Positions 1-7,994 of a DNA stretch of 64,000 nucleotides are shown here, in pieces (the first letter of the stretch is position 1; every line of letters starts with the position of its first letter). The notes below the pieces were generated by a model. The model saw only the letters and a list, made by a program, of their open reading frames with translations, had not been told where the DNA came from and made no database searches. A program made the translations under genes and the position numbers. Origin of the DNA: Butyrivibrio sp. INlla14 (GTDB taxonomy: Bacteria; Bacillota; Clostridia; Lachnospirales; Lachnospiraceae). The stretch is from positions 59,602-123,601 of the forward strand of contig NZ_FMVS01000013.1 of assembly GCF_900102515.1 (NCBI RefSeq). The letters run 5' to 3'.

Positions 1-2
1 GC

Positions 3-842
3 GCTTCATTACAGGAAATCGATCAGAAAGATCTGGAGAGATTTGTGACTGATAGCGTGGAACTTCAAAATGAAAAAGAAATTATTCTGAAAGCCCTTCA
101 AAACGACGACGGTAAGCCATGGCACAAGGCTGTTGGCCCTGATATTGCCTATGAAGCTTTTAGTAAGTATTCACTTTCAAAAGAAATAGAGTATAAAAAT
201 CCCTATATCAAGACCTTCAGACTTACTGGCTTTGCTCTTCTTGTGGGGAGGAATGCTCTCGATGCGGTATCTATAGAGGGAAAAGTTTTTGATGAAGTTT
301 TTTCTCCGGGATATTTTGAGGATGATGACCTTGGAATAAGGCTTGCATGCTCTGGATATGAGCAATATATTTGCAAGAACAGTTTTATCTATCACAACGG
401 TGGCGGAGGATTTGAAGGCCATGCAGATGCTATGGAATGCGGAAGAGAGAAGTTTGAAGACAAGTGGGGCTTTGATATCTGGGGCTTTTCACTTCCATGG
501 CAAAGCGCCTGCGATGAAGTAATAAGACTTAGCAGGCTCAATAAAGGAATATTAAAGGTACTTGATTTTAGCTGCGGGCTGGGAGCAAATGCTTCTTACA
601 TAAAGAGCATTGAACCAGATGTATATATCGCCGGGGTGTGCCCTAATTCTTTTGCTGCAGCTGTTGCTGGCAGAATTGCTGACGCCACAGCCTTTGGTGA
701 AGCTAATACCACAAGACTTCCCTGGGCTGATCATTCCTTTGATGTAGTAATTGCTGAAAAGACTTTTGTCAGTAAAGGTCAGATAGGAAGATTTTTAAGG
801 CCTTCCGGAGTTTCTATAAATGAGGATGTCTTTCCTTTATAG
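3..842 (+). CDS. Glycosyltransferase family 2 / methyltransferase fusion protein, C-terminal part
   Basis: The reading frame is already open at position 3, so this is the C-terminal part of a longer protein and the GTG at 45 need not be its start. The first half has features of the end of a GT2 glycosyltransferase: RLTGFALLVGRNAL, then the acidic EDDDLGIRL stretch and an aromatic IYHNGGGGFEG segment. From about residue 180 a SAM-methyltransferase-like fold follows, with motif I as LDFSCGLGAN and a later FDVVIAE. Such two-domain proteins usually modify cell-surface glycans. The methyltransferase part is short and ends soon after RFLRPSG, so it may be degenerate. The GT2 assignment rests on limited sequence and the substrate cannot be read. 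Confidence 0.6.
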   Translation, partial: ASLQEIDQKDLERFVTDSVELQNEKEIILKALQNDDGKPWHKAVGPDIAYEAFSKYSLSKEIEYKNPYIKTFRLTGFALLVGRNALDAVSIEGKVFDEVFSPGYFEDDDLGIRLACSGYEQYICKNSFIYHNGGGGFEGHADAMECGREKFEDKWGFDIWGFSLPWQSACDEVIRLSRLNKGILKVLDFSCGLGANASYIKSIEPDVYIAGVCPNSFAAAVAGRIADATAFGEANTTRLPWADHSFDVVIAEKTFVSKGQIGRFLRPSGVSINEDVFPL

Positions 843-911
843 TTTCTTAATAATAGCATTATCGAAATTGTGTTATTATTGTATTAGATGTAAGTTTTAG
901 GGAGAATGAGC

Positions 912-1640
912 ATGAATTGTCCAAAATGTAATCATATACTTCCAGATAATATCAGCAATAAGATTAATTTCTGCCCCTTTTGTGGAGGGAAACTTTTTGA
1001 GGATGATAAGGATTTTATGATAGAAATAACCTGTACTGGTCAGAGAAATCTTGCCGGCGGTGTTATTATGCTCTTTTTGGATGATACTACTCTTTACGAG
1101 ATACAGCCTGGTGAAAATAAATATATTACTGTGAGGGCTGGTTTCCACACAATGAAGTTCAGGCATAAGATCAGAAATAAGACCATTCATATACTGGTAA
1201 CAAATAACTATTCTATAAGAGCGTACTACAACTCGCTTAGCGGACTTATAGAAACCGTGGTTTCTGAAGTGGATGATAAGCAATATGCCATGACCTTTGC
1301 AAATGCTATTATAGCCAAACCTACTATGGTGACTAATCAGGGAGAAAAAGGGCTGGATATTCTTCTTGGAGAGGATGAACCTGAGTATGAGATAAATGCG
1401 ACATCGGGCTTTAAGGAGGGAATACTTCGCATCTATGCTGAGAGATGTGAGTTTAGCTGTGAAAAGGATTTTAATAAAGAAGTTGTTAAATATTCAGATG
1501 TTGTTGCAATAAAAAAGAAAATGGGCTCATTAGATATCCAATGTGTAGGAAATGTCCATAAAGTGTATAGTATTCCGAAAGATATCTACAACGAGGTTTT
1601 GTCATTTTTGACTAATAGAGTGGGTGCTCATAACATGTGA
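912..1640 (+). CDS. Zinc-ribbon protein with a possible PH-like C-terminal domain
   Basis: The N-terminus carries a double CxxC zinc ribbon (CPKC, then CPFC about 19 residues later). A predicted beta-rich middle follows, and a C-terminal stretch (about residues 165-235) looks like a bacterial PH or GRAM-type domain (GILRIYAERCEFSC, VVAIKKKMGSLDI). No membrane segment is evident. I prefer the ATG at 912 because the AGGGAG Shine-Dalgarno site at 899-904 is 7 nt from it, but only 1 nt from the in-frame ATG at 906. A terminator follows directly, so the gene is probably monocistronic. The function is not recognised. Confidence 0.7.
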   Translation: MNCPKCNHILPDNISNKINFCPFCGGKLFEDDKDFMIEITCTGQRNLAGGVIMLFLDDTTLYEIQPGENKYITVRAGFHTMKFRHKIRNKTIHILVTNNYSIRAYYNSLSGLIETVVSEVDDKQYAMTFANAIIAKPTMVTNQGEKGLDILLGEDEPEYEINATSGFKEGILRIYAERCEFSCEKDFNKEVVKYSDVVAIKKKMGSLDIQCVGNVHKVYSIPKDIYNEVLSFLTNRVGAHNM

Positions 1641-1655
1641 TTATTTGGGTTTTTG

Positions 1656-1686
1656 CAAACAGTACTAAGGTACTGTTTGTTTTTTC
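1656..1686 (+). terminator. Rho-independent terminator after the zinc-ribbon gene
   Basis: A perfect 10-bp stem (CAAACAGTAC, loop TAAG, GTACTGTTTG) is followed directly by six T residues. Confidence 0.9.
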
Positions 1687-1778
1687 GTACATGATTTTAT
1701 AAATTGTAGCGAAAATTAATGTTCGTTAAAGCGTCATTTACGGTATAAAGTCTTTTATTTTAACAATGAATTGTGAAA

Positions 1779-1794
1779 AAAGTGTGAACACTTT
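1779..1794. promoter_or_regulatory. Palindrome AAAGTGT-GA-ACACTTT, candidate operator
   Basis: This is a perfect 7+2+7 inverted repeat in the AT-rich stretch upstream of the small HTH gene. The HTH protein could bind it to control its own gene, but that is inference from position alone. A weak promoter (ATGACG, 17 bp, TAGACT with an extended TG) lies further downstream at about 1891-1919. Confidence 0.35.
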
Positions 1795-1968
1795 CGTAAA
1801 TTCTTGTGCTCTCTTACATTTTCGTTAAAATGCCAAAAATGAGTAGGCAATCTTGATAAATTTTTATTGGAAAATTCCCCTAAAAAGTGAATGACGAAAA
1901 ATCGTCTATGTGGTAGACTAATGTGTGCAAAAGGAAAGAAATTCCATAAAGATTTAGGAGGTAGCGCC

Positions 1969-2313
1969 ATGACAAAGGCAGAGATTTTAAAGAAGGAAAT
2001 CTTACAGCAGTATAAGAGTGTCAGACAGTTCGCAATAGATATGTCTATACCATACAGCACACTTGTAACAGCACTTGATAGAGGAATCGAGGGAATGGCT
2101 TACGGCACAGTAATCAAGATGTGCGATCGTCTTAACCTTAACCCAGTTGATTTCTCAACACTTGAGCAGGGCTCAGAACTTGGCAAGAAGATTGTAGAGA
2201 ACAGAGTAATGTCTCAGTATGTTAAGCTTAACAAGGCTGGACGCAAGAAGATCCTTGATATGATGGGAGACTTCTCACAGCTTGATAAGTACCAGGCAGA
2301 AGAGAACAACTAA
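1969..2313 (+). CDS. Small helix-turn-helix (XRE/Cro-type) DNA-binding protein
   Basis: A 114-residue soluble protein. Residues 15-55 fit a Cro/CI-type helix-turn-helix (VRQFAIDMSIPYSTLVTALDRG). The rest is helical, with VKLNKAGRKKILDMMGDF near the C-terminus. This start is chosen because a strong AGGAGG site at 1956-1961 lies 7 nt upstream. The longer open frame from 1891 has no ribosome-binding site. The gene is monocistronic, with its own terminator at 2339-2371. It is likely a transcription factor of unknown target. The leader of about 250 nt upstream is AT-rich and holds a palindrome at 1779-1794. Confidence 0.8.
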   Translation: MTKAEILKKEILQQYKSVRQFAIDMSIPYSTLVTALDRGIEGMAYGTVIKMCDRLNLNPVDFSTLEQGSELGKKIVENRVMSQYVKLNKAGRKKILDMMGDFSQLDKYQAEENN

Positions 2314-2338
2314 TTAGTTTTCAAATTGTAATGATTAG

Positions 2339-2371
2339 AAAGAGATGTGGTTTTTCCACATCTCTTTTTTC
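2339..2371 (+). terminator. Rho-independent terminator after the HTH gene
   Basis: AGAGATGTGG (2341-2350), a T5 loop and CCACATCTCT form a perfect 10-bp stem, followed by T residues. Confidence 0.9.
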
Positions 2372-2382
2372 TATGCTATAAT
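2354..2382 (+). promoter_or_regulatory. Promoter of glf (TTCCAC, 17 bp, TATAAT, extended -10)
   Basis: The TATAAT at 2377-2382 is preceded by TGC, giving an extended -10. A TTCCAC -35 lies 17 bp upstream, inside the right arm of the preceding terminator. The spacing to the glf start gives a leader of about 40 nt. Confidence 0.65.
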
Positions 2383-2430
2383 AGCAATTGTGCTATGCGC
2401 ATAAAGATAATGGTTACAAGGAGAACAAAT

Positions 2431-3636
2431 ATGAAATACGATTACCTGGTTGTTGGAGCGGGACTTTTTGGAGCAGTATTTGCCCATGAAATGGCAGTTT
2501 TAGGCAAGAATGTTCTGGTAATTGATAAAAGGGAAAATGTAGCAGGTAATATTTATACTGAGAATAAGATGGGCATCAATGTTCACAAGTATGGTGCACA
2601 TATCTTCCATACATCTGACAAGGAGGTTTGGGAGTACGCATGCAGATTTGCAGAGTTTAACAATTACATAAACTCTCCTGTTGCTGTATACAAGGATGAG
2701 CTATATAACCTTCCTTTCAATATGAACACCTTCAGTAAGATGTGGGGGATCAGAACTCCCCAGGAAGCTAAAGAAATAATAAAAGAGCAGGCCGACAAGG
2801 AAATTCAGCGCATTAACAGCGAGAAGGGGACTACAGAGTTTTCTGCAGATAACCTTGAGGAACAGGCTCTTTCACTGGCTGGACGTGATATCTACGAGAA
2901 GCTTATAAAGGGATACACTGAGAAGCAGTGGGGAAGAGATTGCAGTGAACTTCCTGCCTTTATCATTAAGCGTCTTCCTATGAGATTTATCTATGATAAC
3001 AACTATTTTAATGATAGATATCAGGGTATACCAATGGGCGGCTACACCAAGATGATAGAGAAACTTCTTCTGATTGAAAAAGATGAAGAGCTTCCTTTCG
3101 TTTCAGGCAGCATCAAGGTTGAAACCGGCGTTGACTATTATGACTTTGTAAAGATGAGCGGTAATGTTCCAACCCAGCCTTTTGAATCAGTAAATGGAGA
3201 TACCTTTGATAAGATTCTCTTTACTGGAATGATAGATGAGTTCTTTGGATATAAGCTTGGAACTTTGGAGTACAGATCGCTGAAGTTCGAAGTCGAGGAA
3301 CTTCCGGATGTGGATAACTATCAGGGTAATGCAGTAGTTAATTACACAGAAAGAGAAGTACCTTATACAAGAATTATCGAGCACAAGCATTTTGAATATG
3401 GCCAGGGCAAGGGAACAATCATCACAAGAGAATACCCTGCTAACTGGAAACATGGCGATGAGCCGTATTATCCTATGAACGATGACAAGAACAATAAGCT
3501 TTACCAGGAATACAAGGACCTGGCAAAAGAGTTCCCGAATATTCTCTTTGGTGGAAGACTTGGCCAGTACAAGTATTACAATATGGATCAGGTTATAAGA
3601 GCAGCTCTTGATATGGTAAAAGAGTGTAATGCCTGA
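2431..3636 (+). CDS. glf: UDP-galactopyranose mutase
   Basis: A flavoenzyme that interconverts UDP-galactopyranose and UDP-galactofuranose for cell-surface polysaccharides. The N-terminal FAD-binding motif (VVGAGLFGAVFAHEMA) is followed by the family-typical YGAHIFHTS segment. The conserved EKQWGRD, the RYQGIPMGGYTKMIE stretch and the C-terminal FGGRLGQYKYYNMDQ segment are also present. The length of 401 residues is slightly above the usual 365-390. The ATG at 2431 has an AAGGAG site at 2418-2423. The upstream in-frame ATG at 2347 lies inside the previous terminator and is not the start. No glycosyltransferase sits next to it here, so the galactofuranose-containing polymer is unknown. A terminator follows at 3665-3701. 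Confidence 0.95.
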   Translation: MKYDYLVVGAGLFGAVFAHEMAVLGKNVLVIDKRENVAGNIYTENKMGINVHKYGAHIFHTSDKEVWEYACRFAEFNNYINSPVAVYKDELYNLPFNMNTFSKMWGIRTPQEAKEIIKEQADKEIQRINSEKGTTEFSADNLEEQALSLAGRDIYEKLIKGYTEKQWGRDCSELPAFIIKRLPMRFIYDNNYFNDRYQGIPMGGYTKMIEKLLLIEKDEELPFVSGSIKVETGVDYYDFVKMSGNVPTQPFESVNGDTFDKILFTGMIDEFFGYKLGTLEYRSLKFEVEELPDVDNYQGNAVVNYTEREVPYTRIIEHKHFEYGQGKGTIITREYPANWKHGDEPYYPMNDDKNNKLYQEYKDLAKEFPNILFGGRLGQYKYYNMDQVIRAALDMVKECNA

Positions 3637-3664
3637 TAGAACATAAAATAAAAAAATGGAAATG

Positions 3665-3701
3665 AAAAGAGCGGCGAGCCTTCTTGGCCTGCCGCTCTTT
3701 T
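3665..3701. terminator. Bidirectional terminator between glf and the FliD-like gene
   Basis: AAAAGAGCGGC (3665-3675) and GCCGCTCTTTT (3691-3701) form an 11-bp stem with a 15-nt loop. The arms end in A and T tracts on opposite sides, so it can stop both convergent genes. Confidence 0.85.
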
Positions 3702-3721
3702 GCCACTAACTTTCAGTGGCT

Positions 3722-3800
3722 TTTATAATATCAAACCATAGCCCTGCAGTGCTACGGCCCTTTCCCTGAGGCGCACTATTCGTTAATAATGTGGGTCAGG
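3722..3800 (-). other. Structured 3' untranslated segment of unknown type after the FliD-like gene
   Basis: Read on the minus strand, CCCTGA and TCAGGG (about 26 nt apart) can pair. AGTGC and GCACT can pair across the second of these, and CCGTAGC can pair with GCTATGG through one G-U. The overlapping pairings suggest a pseudoknot or alternative folds. I compared it by eye with c-di-GMP-I riboswitches and found none of their conserved core. A further small hairpin (GCCAC...GTGGC, 3702-3720) lies between it and the terminator. Confidence 0.35.
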
Positions 3801-3804
3801 GTTT

Positions 3805-5109
3805 TTAGCAGTAGTTATTGAACATCATTCCTGAATATTCACTAGTTATATAAGGAGAGTTGAAGTCCTTATTATCAGGATTCTTGTAATTAACAACTGG
3901 TCTGTCTACATATTTCATAGGATCTACAGATATATCTTTTGCCTTATCAAGAAGTGCACCGGCAAATTTCTTGACAGGGGCAAGTGACTCATTGCTCTCT
4001 GCTCCTGATATTGCCTGGGTCAGAAGCTCGTCGTCAATAGAAAGAGTACCGTTTCCTTCTAATCTGATACCTGTATCCTCCATGTTGGCCATATGCTGCT
4101 TGGCAATGCCAACTATTTCAGATTTTAATTTGTCGCTCTTAAACTTAGGATTCTTTTCTCCGGAAGCATCAGTTACAAAGTCGTTATAGTTCTTTATAAG
4201 AGAAGCAATATGTTCTTTAAGAGCTTCATTATCTTTTTTGACACCGACAGAGATAGTTTCGCCTTCAGCTGTTGTGGACTTTAGCTGCAATTCAAACTTG
4301 CCACCTACAGTAAATCTGTTAGATACGGAAGCTTTTTCTTCGCCATTTAATGCAAAGTGTGCATTTGATGCAGGAGCAGAAATCTGGTCAAGTCCAAGAT
4401 AAGAAACAGATCCGGTCTGAAGTCCGCTTGAGGATTCAAATACTTCAAACTGACTTGCCTCTCCAGCCTTGAGGCCTGTTCTTGTTGAAGATATTGTAAG
4501 AGCACTTCTTCCCTGGTTATCTTCCACAATTTCAGCCGATAGTCCGATACTTGCTTTGTTGACTAGCTTGGCAATTTTATCCTGAATGTCTATATTTCGA
4601 TCATTTTGATATATACTAAACTGGAATTCAAATTCCTGTTTGTTGATACGTACATCAAAAGCGTAATTATCAGCTGCAAGTCCGGTGCCGTCCTTTGGAA
4701 GGAAACGTCCTGTGTTTACCTGGGCTGAAGCAAGAGATGAAACACTGATATCAAAACCAATATTGCCAACATCTTCTTCGGGGTTCTTTCCTATATAAGA
4801 AGCAGTTACTTTTTCCTCATCAGTAGTATAACCAGAAGAGTGATCTAACGAAGATTTATCCTCCTGATTGTTCAGTCCTATGATATTTCCCTGTAACTGT
4901 CTGGCCCTTTCCTTGATATCTATAGCGTCATTGCGCGATTTATCGTCATCAGTCAAAAGATATAGAGGGGAATTTTTATTGAGTTTTGCAATTGATTTAT
5001 ACACATCCCGAAGCTCTTCTTTACGATGAGTATCAGCATGTGTAACATCTTTGGATACATAATCCTGTATGAAATGGTTATAAGCACCATTTAAAGAGAT
5101 GCCTGCCAT
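3805..5109 (-). CDS. FliD-like flagellar cap / hook-associated protein homologue
   Basis: The 434-residue protein has the mixed coil and beta features of FliD-type filament-capping proteins. There is a helical N-terminus, and a central domain containing DIQDKIAKLVNKASIGLSAE followed by RSALTISSTRTG, which is typical of the FliD D2 region. The C-terminal part contains IASLIKNYNDFV and GTLSIDDELL. No signal peptide is present, as expected for a type III export substrate. The start has an AAAGGAGGGG site just upstream; the longer frame to 5196 has none. The gene is an orphan with no flagellar genes beside it. It could cap the filament or be a divergent paralogue. Assignment is by motif impression, so subfamily identity is uncertain. 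Confidence 0.65.
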   Translation of the reverse strand: MAGISLNGAYNHFIQDYVSKDVTHADTHRKEELRDVYKSIAKLNKNSPLYLLTDDDKSRNDAIDIKERARQLQGNIIGLNNQEDKSSLDHSSGYTTDEEKVTASYIGKNPEEDVGNIGFDISVSSLASAQVNTGRFLPKDGTGLAADNYAFDVRINKQEFEFQFSIYQNDRNIDIQDKIAKLVNKASIGLSAEIVEDNQGRSALTISSTRTGLKAGEASQFEVFESSSGLQTGSVSYLGLDQISAPASNAHFALNGEEKASVSNRFTVGGKFELQLKSTTAEGETISVGVKKDNEALKEHIASLIKNYNDFVTDASGEKNPKFKSDKLKSEIVGIAKQHMANMEDTGIRLEGNGTLSIDDELLTQAISGAESNESLAPVKKFAGALLDKAKDISVDPMKYVDRPVVNYKNPDNKDFNSPYITSEYSGMMFNNYC

Positions 5110-5299
5110 AATGCCCCTCCTTTCTTCCATGATACGTACGAGTTGAATCTTCTGCCATTCCATTGACATCTGTCGCACGAGGGCACATTTAGCCACGTTT
5201 AGTTACCTTTATTCTACATAATACAATCGAAATGTCAATGAAATAATCATTAAAAATGCACGATTTAATAAAAATATTATAATTATGATTGAAAAAACG

Positions 5300-5328
5300 T
5301 TGACGAGACAAAGAGACTATGTTATAGT
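5300..5328 (+). promoter_or_regulatory. Promoter of the rpmG-secE-nusG-rplK-rplA cluster
   Basis: TTGACG, a 17-bp spacer and TATAGT, with an extended -10 TG at 5320-5321. It gives a leader of about 90 nt before rpmG. Confidence 0.85.
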
Positions 5329-5424
5329 AGACAAGCGACATAAGATTTACGTCTTTTTTTTATGCAAAAAAATAATGTTTTGTGGCGCGAAGTATAGTAG
5401 ATTAAAACGCCCGGAGGTGAGATA

Positions 5425-5574
5425 ATGCGTACAAGAATTACACTGGCATGCACAGATTGCAAGAATCGTAACTACGACACAACTAAGGATAAGAAGACAC
5501 ATCCAGATCGTGTTGAGATGAAGAAGTATTGCCCATTCTGCAAGAAGCATACATTACATAAGGAAACAAAGTAA
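5425..5574 (+). CDS. rpmG: Ribosomal protein bL33
   Basis: A 49-residue large-subunit protein beginning [12 protein letters not shown]. It carries two CxxC pairs (CTDC and CPFC), so it is the zinc-binding form of bL33. The ATG follows a strong GGAGGTGA site at 5413-5420. It is the first gene of the rpmG-secE-nusG cluster, the usual order in Firmicutes. No tRNA-Trp gene sits between rpmG and secE here, although one is found there in some relatives. Confidence 0.95.
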   Translation: MRTRITLACTDCKNRNYDTTKDKKTHPDRVEMKKYCPFCKKHTLHKETK

Positions 5575-5618
5575 TTTCTTATTTTATTTCCCTATTTTTC
5601 TAGGAGGTTTACAAGGGT

Positions 5619-5897
5619 ATGGAAGAGACTAAGGCAGTACAGAACAGTTCCGAAACTTCTGAAAAGAAGTCTTCTGCCAAGAAGAGCAAGAAAAAAGAGG
5701 ATGGTGTATTCTCTAAGATTTCTGGCTTTTTTGCTGGGGTTAAGGCAGAGTTTGGTAAGATTATTTGGCCTACAAGAGACGATATTGTTAAGCAGACAAC
5801 TGCAGTAGTCGTTGTTTCAGCTGTTTGTTGTGCGCTTATTGCGTTACTTGACATTGTGTTTGAGTATGGAGTGAATGTTATTACTTCTATATTTTGA
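5619..5897 (+). CDS. secE: Protein translocase subunit SecE
   Basis: A 92-residue single-pass membrane protein that stabilises SecY in the Sec translocon. The N-terminal half is a lysine-rich cytoplasmic region. It is followed by the conserved amphipathic segment GVKAEFGKIIWPTRDDIVKQ and one hydrophobic helix (TTAVVVVSAVCCALIALLDIVF). The start follows AGGAGG at 5602-5607. It sits directly before nusG, as in nearly all bacteria. Confidence 0.95.
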   Translation: MEETKAVQNSSETSEKKSSAKKSKKKEDGVFSKISGFFAGVKAEFGKIIWPTRDDIVKQTTAVVVVSAVCCALIALLDIVFEYGVNVITSIF

Positions 5898-5932
5898 GTA
5901 GGACACATAGTTACATTTGAGAAGGAGATAAT

Positions 5933-6577
5933 ATGTCAGAAGAAATGGAAAAGGATCTTGGACAGGTGTCTGAGAATTCTGAAGACACAGTATCTGAAGA
6001 GGTATTATCAGATGCTTCTGTAGAACAGGAAGCAGGCGTAGAAGAGTCATCTGCTAGTGAGAATGCTCATTGGTATGTTGTTCACACATATTCAGGTTAT
6101 GAGAACAAGGTTAAGGCAACTCTTGAGAAGACCATCGAGAACAGACACCTTGAAAATCAGATTTTTGAGGTAAGAGTTCCACTTCAGGATGTTGTTGAGG
6201 TCAAGAACGGTGCCCGCAAGAACGTCCAGAGAAAGATGTTCCCTGGTTATGTCCTTGTTAACATGGATATGAACGACGAGACTTGGTATGTTGTTCGTAA
6301 CACACGTGGAGTTACTGGTTTCGTTGGACCGGGAAGTAAGCCTGTTCCTCTTACAGATGCAGAGATCAAACCTCTCGGTATTAAGACTGATACAATTTCT
6401 GTTAACTTTGGCGTTGGTGATGAGATTGCAGTTATTGCTGGCGTTTGGAAGGATACAGCAGGCGTTGTACAGAGAATGGATTTTGGTAAGCAGACTGCTA
6501 CTATCAATGTAGATCTGTTTGGCCGTGAGACTCCAGTAGAGATTTCCTTTGCTGAAGTTCGTAAGATCGATTCATAA
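5933..6577 (+). CDS. nusG: Transcription termination/antitermination factor NusG
   Basis: NusG binds RNA polymerase and affects pausing, Rho action and coupling to ribosomes. The NGN domain starts at about residue 47 (HWYVVHTYSGYENKVK) and contains RKMFPGYVLVNM and FVGPGSKPVPL. The C-terminal KOW domain follows (VGDEIAVIAGVWKDTAGVV...). The protein is 214 residues, longer than the usual 170-185. The excess is a highly acidic N-terminal extension of about 46 residues rich in Glu, Ser and Asp. The AGAAGGAGA site before 5933 supports this long start. The next gene is rplK, after a 232-nt folded leader. Confidence 0.96.
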   Translation: MSEEMEKDLGQVSENSEDTVSEEVLSDASVEQEAGVEESSASENAHWYVVHTYSGYENKVKATLEKTIENRHLENQIFEVRVPLQDVVEVKNGARKNVQRKMFPGYVLVNMDMNDETWYVVRNTRGVTGFVGPGSKPVPLTDAEIKPLGIKTDTISVNFGVGDEIAVIAGVWKDTAGVVQRMDFGKQTATINVDLFGRETPVEISFAEVRKIDS

Positions 6578-6588
6578 TTTTGTTATTT

Positions 6589-6784
6589 AAGTGCGTGAGC
6601 ACTTGAATATATAGTCTGCTTCGGCAGACATGTAACCGCTGAGTGGGAGCAATACTCAAAATGCGATTTTCGCATTTTGTTAGTATTGCCCCGGCGATAG
6701 GACTCGAATGAGCCAGACGTAAGTCGCAGCGAATTCGTCAGTCCGAACCGCGGGAGCAATTCTAGCAAGAGATAATTGCGCCGA
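6589..6784 (+). promoter_or_regulatory. Folded leader between nusG and rplK, candidate ribosomal-protein autoregulatory RNA
   Basis: Several stems can be read directly: AAGTGC/GCACTT (6589-6604), GTCTGC-TTCG-GCAGAC (6614-6629) and a 16-bp two-part hairpin at 6649-6689. A closed multibranch domain at 6692-6783 has CGGCG pairing with CGCCG. Inside it GGACT pairs with AGTCC and CGAAT with ATTCG. The last stem sits just before the rplK Shine-Dalgarno site. In many bacteria L1 represses the L11-L1 mRNA through a leader site, so this is a natural candidate, though I cannot show the L1-binding motif. GGGAGCAAT occurs twice (6645, 6752). Parts resemble the repeat at 54.9-55.1 kb. Confidence 0.55.
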
Positions 6785-6809
6785 CCACATATTTTCAGGA
6801 GGTGCCATA

Positions 6810-7235
6810 ATGGCAAAGAAAGTCGAAGGATATATTAAGTTACAGATCCAGGCTGGTAAAGCAACACCAGCACCACCAGTTGGACCAGCACTTGGTCAGC
6901 ATGGTGTAAACATCGTTGAATTCACAAAGCAGTTCAACGCTCAGACAGCAGATAAGGGTGACGTTATCATCCCTGTTGTTATCACTGTTTATGCAGACAG
7001 AAGTTTCACATTCATCACAAAGACTCCACCAGCAGCAGTTCTTCTTAAGAAGGCAGCTAAGATCCAGAAGGGATCAGGAGTTCCTAACAAGACTAAGGTT
7101 GCAACTATTTCTAAGGAAGAGATTAGAAAGATTGCAGAGACAAAGATGCCAGACCTTAACGCTGTTGACATCGAAGGTGCTATGAGCATGATCGCTGGTA
7201 CAGCACGTAGTATGGGTATCGTAGTAGAAGACTGA
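6810..7235 (+). CDS. rplK: Ribosomal protein uL11
   Basis: A 141-residue protein of the L11 stalk base, which contacts elongation factors and the GTPase centre of 23S rRNA. It has the standard opening [24 protein letters not shown] and the conserved [18 protein letters not shown] segment. The C-terminal rRNA-binding domain ends with [13 protein letters not shown]. The start follows AGGAGGTG. It is followed after 13 nt by rplA, so the two are cotranscribed. Confidence 0.98.
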   Translation: MAKKVEGYIKLQIQAGKATPAPPVGPALGQHGVNIVEFTKQFNAQTADKGDVIIPVVITVYADRSFTFITKTPPAAVLLKKAAKIQKGSGVPNKTKVATISKEEIRKIAETKMPDLNAVDIEGAMSMIAGTARSMGIVVED

Positions 7236-7248
7236 TGGAGGATGAGAG

Positions 7249-7938
7249 ATGAAACACGGAAAGAAATACGTAGAAGCTGCTAAGCTTATTGATAAGACTC
7301 AGCAGTATGAAGCTGCAGAAGCTATCGCTCTTGTTAAGAAGTCAGCTACTGCAAAATTTGATGAGACAGTAGAATTACACATCAGAACTGGTTGTGATTC
7401 ACGTCACGCTGATCAGCAGATCAGAGGCGCTGTTGTTCTTCCTAACGGAACAGGTAAGACTGTTAAGGTTCTTGTATTCGCTAAGGGAACAAAGCTTGAC
7501 GAGGCTCAGGCAGCAGGCGCAGATTATGTTGGTGGCGAGGAGCTTATTCCTAAGATCCAGAACGATGGATGGCTTGATTTCGACGTTGTAGTTGCTACAC
7601 CTGATATGATGGGTGTTGTAGGACGTCTTGGTAAGGTACTTGGACCTAAGGGTCTTATGCCAAACCCTAAGGCTGGTACAGTAACTATGGATGTTACAAA
7701 GGCTATCGCTGATATCAAGGCTGGTAAGATTGAGTACAGACTTGACAAGGCTAACATCATTCATGTTCCAGTTGGAAAGGCTTCATTCTCAGAGGAGCAG
7801 CTTGAGCAGAACTTCAACGCTCTTATGGATGCTATCACAAAGGCTAGACCAGCATCTGTTAAGGGTCAGTACCTCAAGAGCATCACTCTTGCTACAACAA
7901 TGGGCCCTGGTGTTAAGGTTGTATCTAACAAGTATTAA
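7249..7938 (+). CDS. rplA: Ribosomal protein uL1
   Basis: A 229-residue L1-stalk protein. Family hallmarks include [20 protein letters not shown], the [21 protein letters not shown] signature at about residues 124-144, and the C-terminal [15 protein letters not shown]1 is the usual translational repressor of the L11-L1 operon. A strong terminator follows at once. The expected rplJ and rplL genes are not next to it. Instead a structured noncoding block and an unrelated capA-like gene follow. Confidence 0.98.
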   Translation: MKHGKKYVEAAKLIDKTQQYEAAEAIALVKKSATAKFDETVELHIRTGCDSRHADQQIRGAVVLPNGTGKTVKVLVFAKGTKLDEAQAAGADYVGGEELIPKIQNDGWLDFDVVVATPDMMGVVGRLGKVLGPKGLMPNPKAGTVTMDVTKAIADIKAGKIEYRLDKANIIHVPVGKASFSEEQLEQNFNALMDAITKARPASVKGQYLKSITLATTMGPGVKVVSNKY

Positions 7939-7955
7939 TTATATCTAGAGCTTAC

Positions 7956-7985
7956 AAGACCATCACGAAAGTGATGGTCTTTTTT
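7956..7985 (+). terminator. Rho-independent terminator of the ribosomal protein cluster
   Basis: AAGACCATCAC, GAAA tetraloop, GTGATGGTCTT: an 11-bp perfect stem followed by T residues. Confidence 0.95.
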
Positions 7986-7994
7986 GCTGCACAA

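Noticed and set aside
897..1283. Minus-strand 128-codon ORF
   Set aside because: It is a shadow of the zinc-ribbon gene, with no ribosome-binding site and no recognisable domain.
5347..5550. Minus-strand ORF opposite rpmG
   Set aside because: It overlaps the clear bL33 gene, which has a strong ribosome-binding site and two CxxC pairs.
5575..5618. tRNA-Trp gene between rpmG and secE
   Set aside because: The gap is only 44 nt and contains no tRNA.
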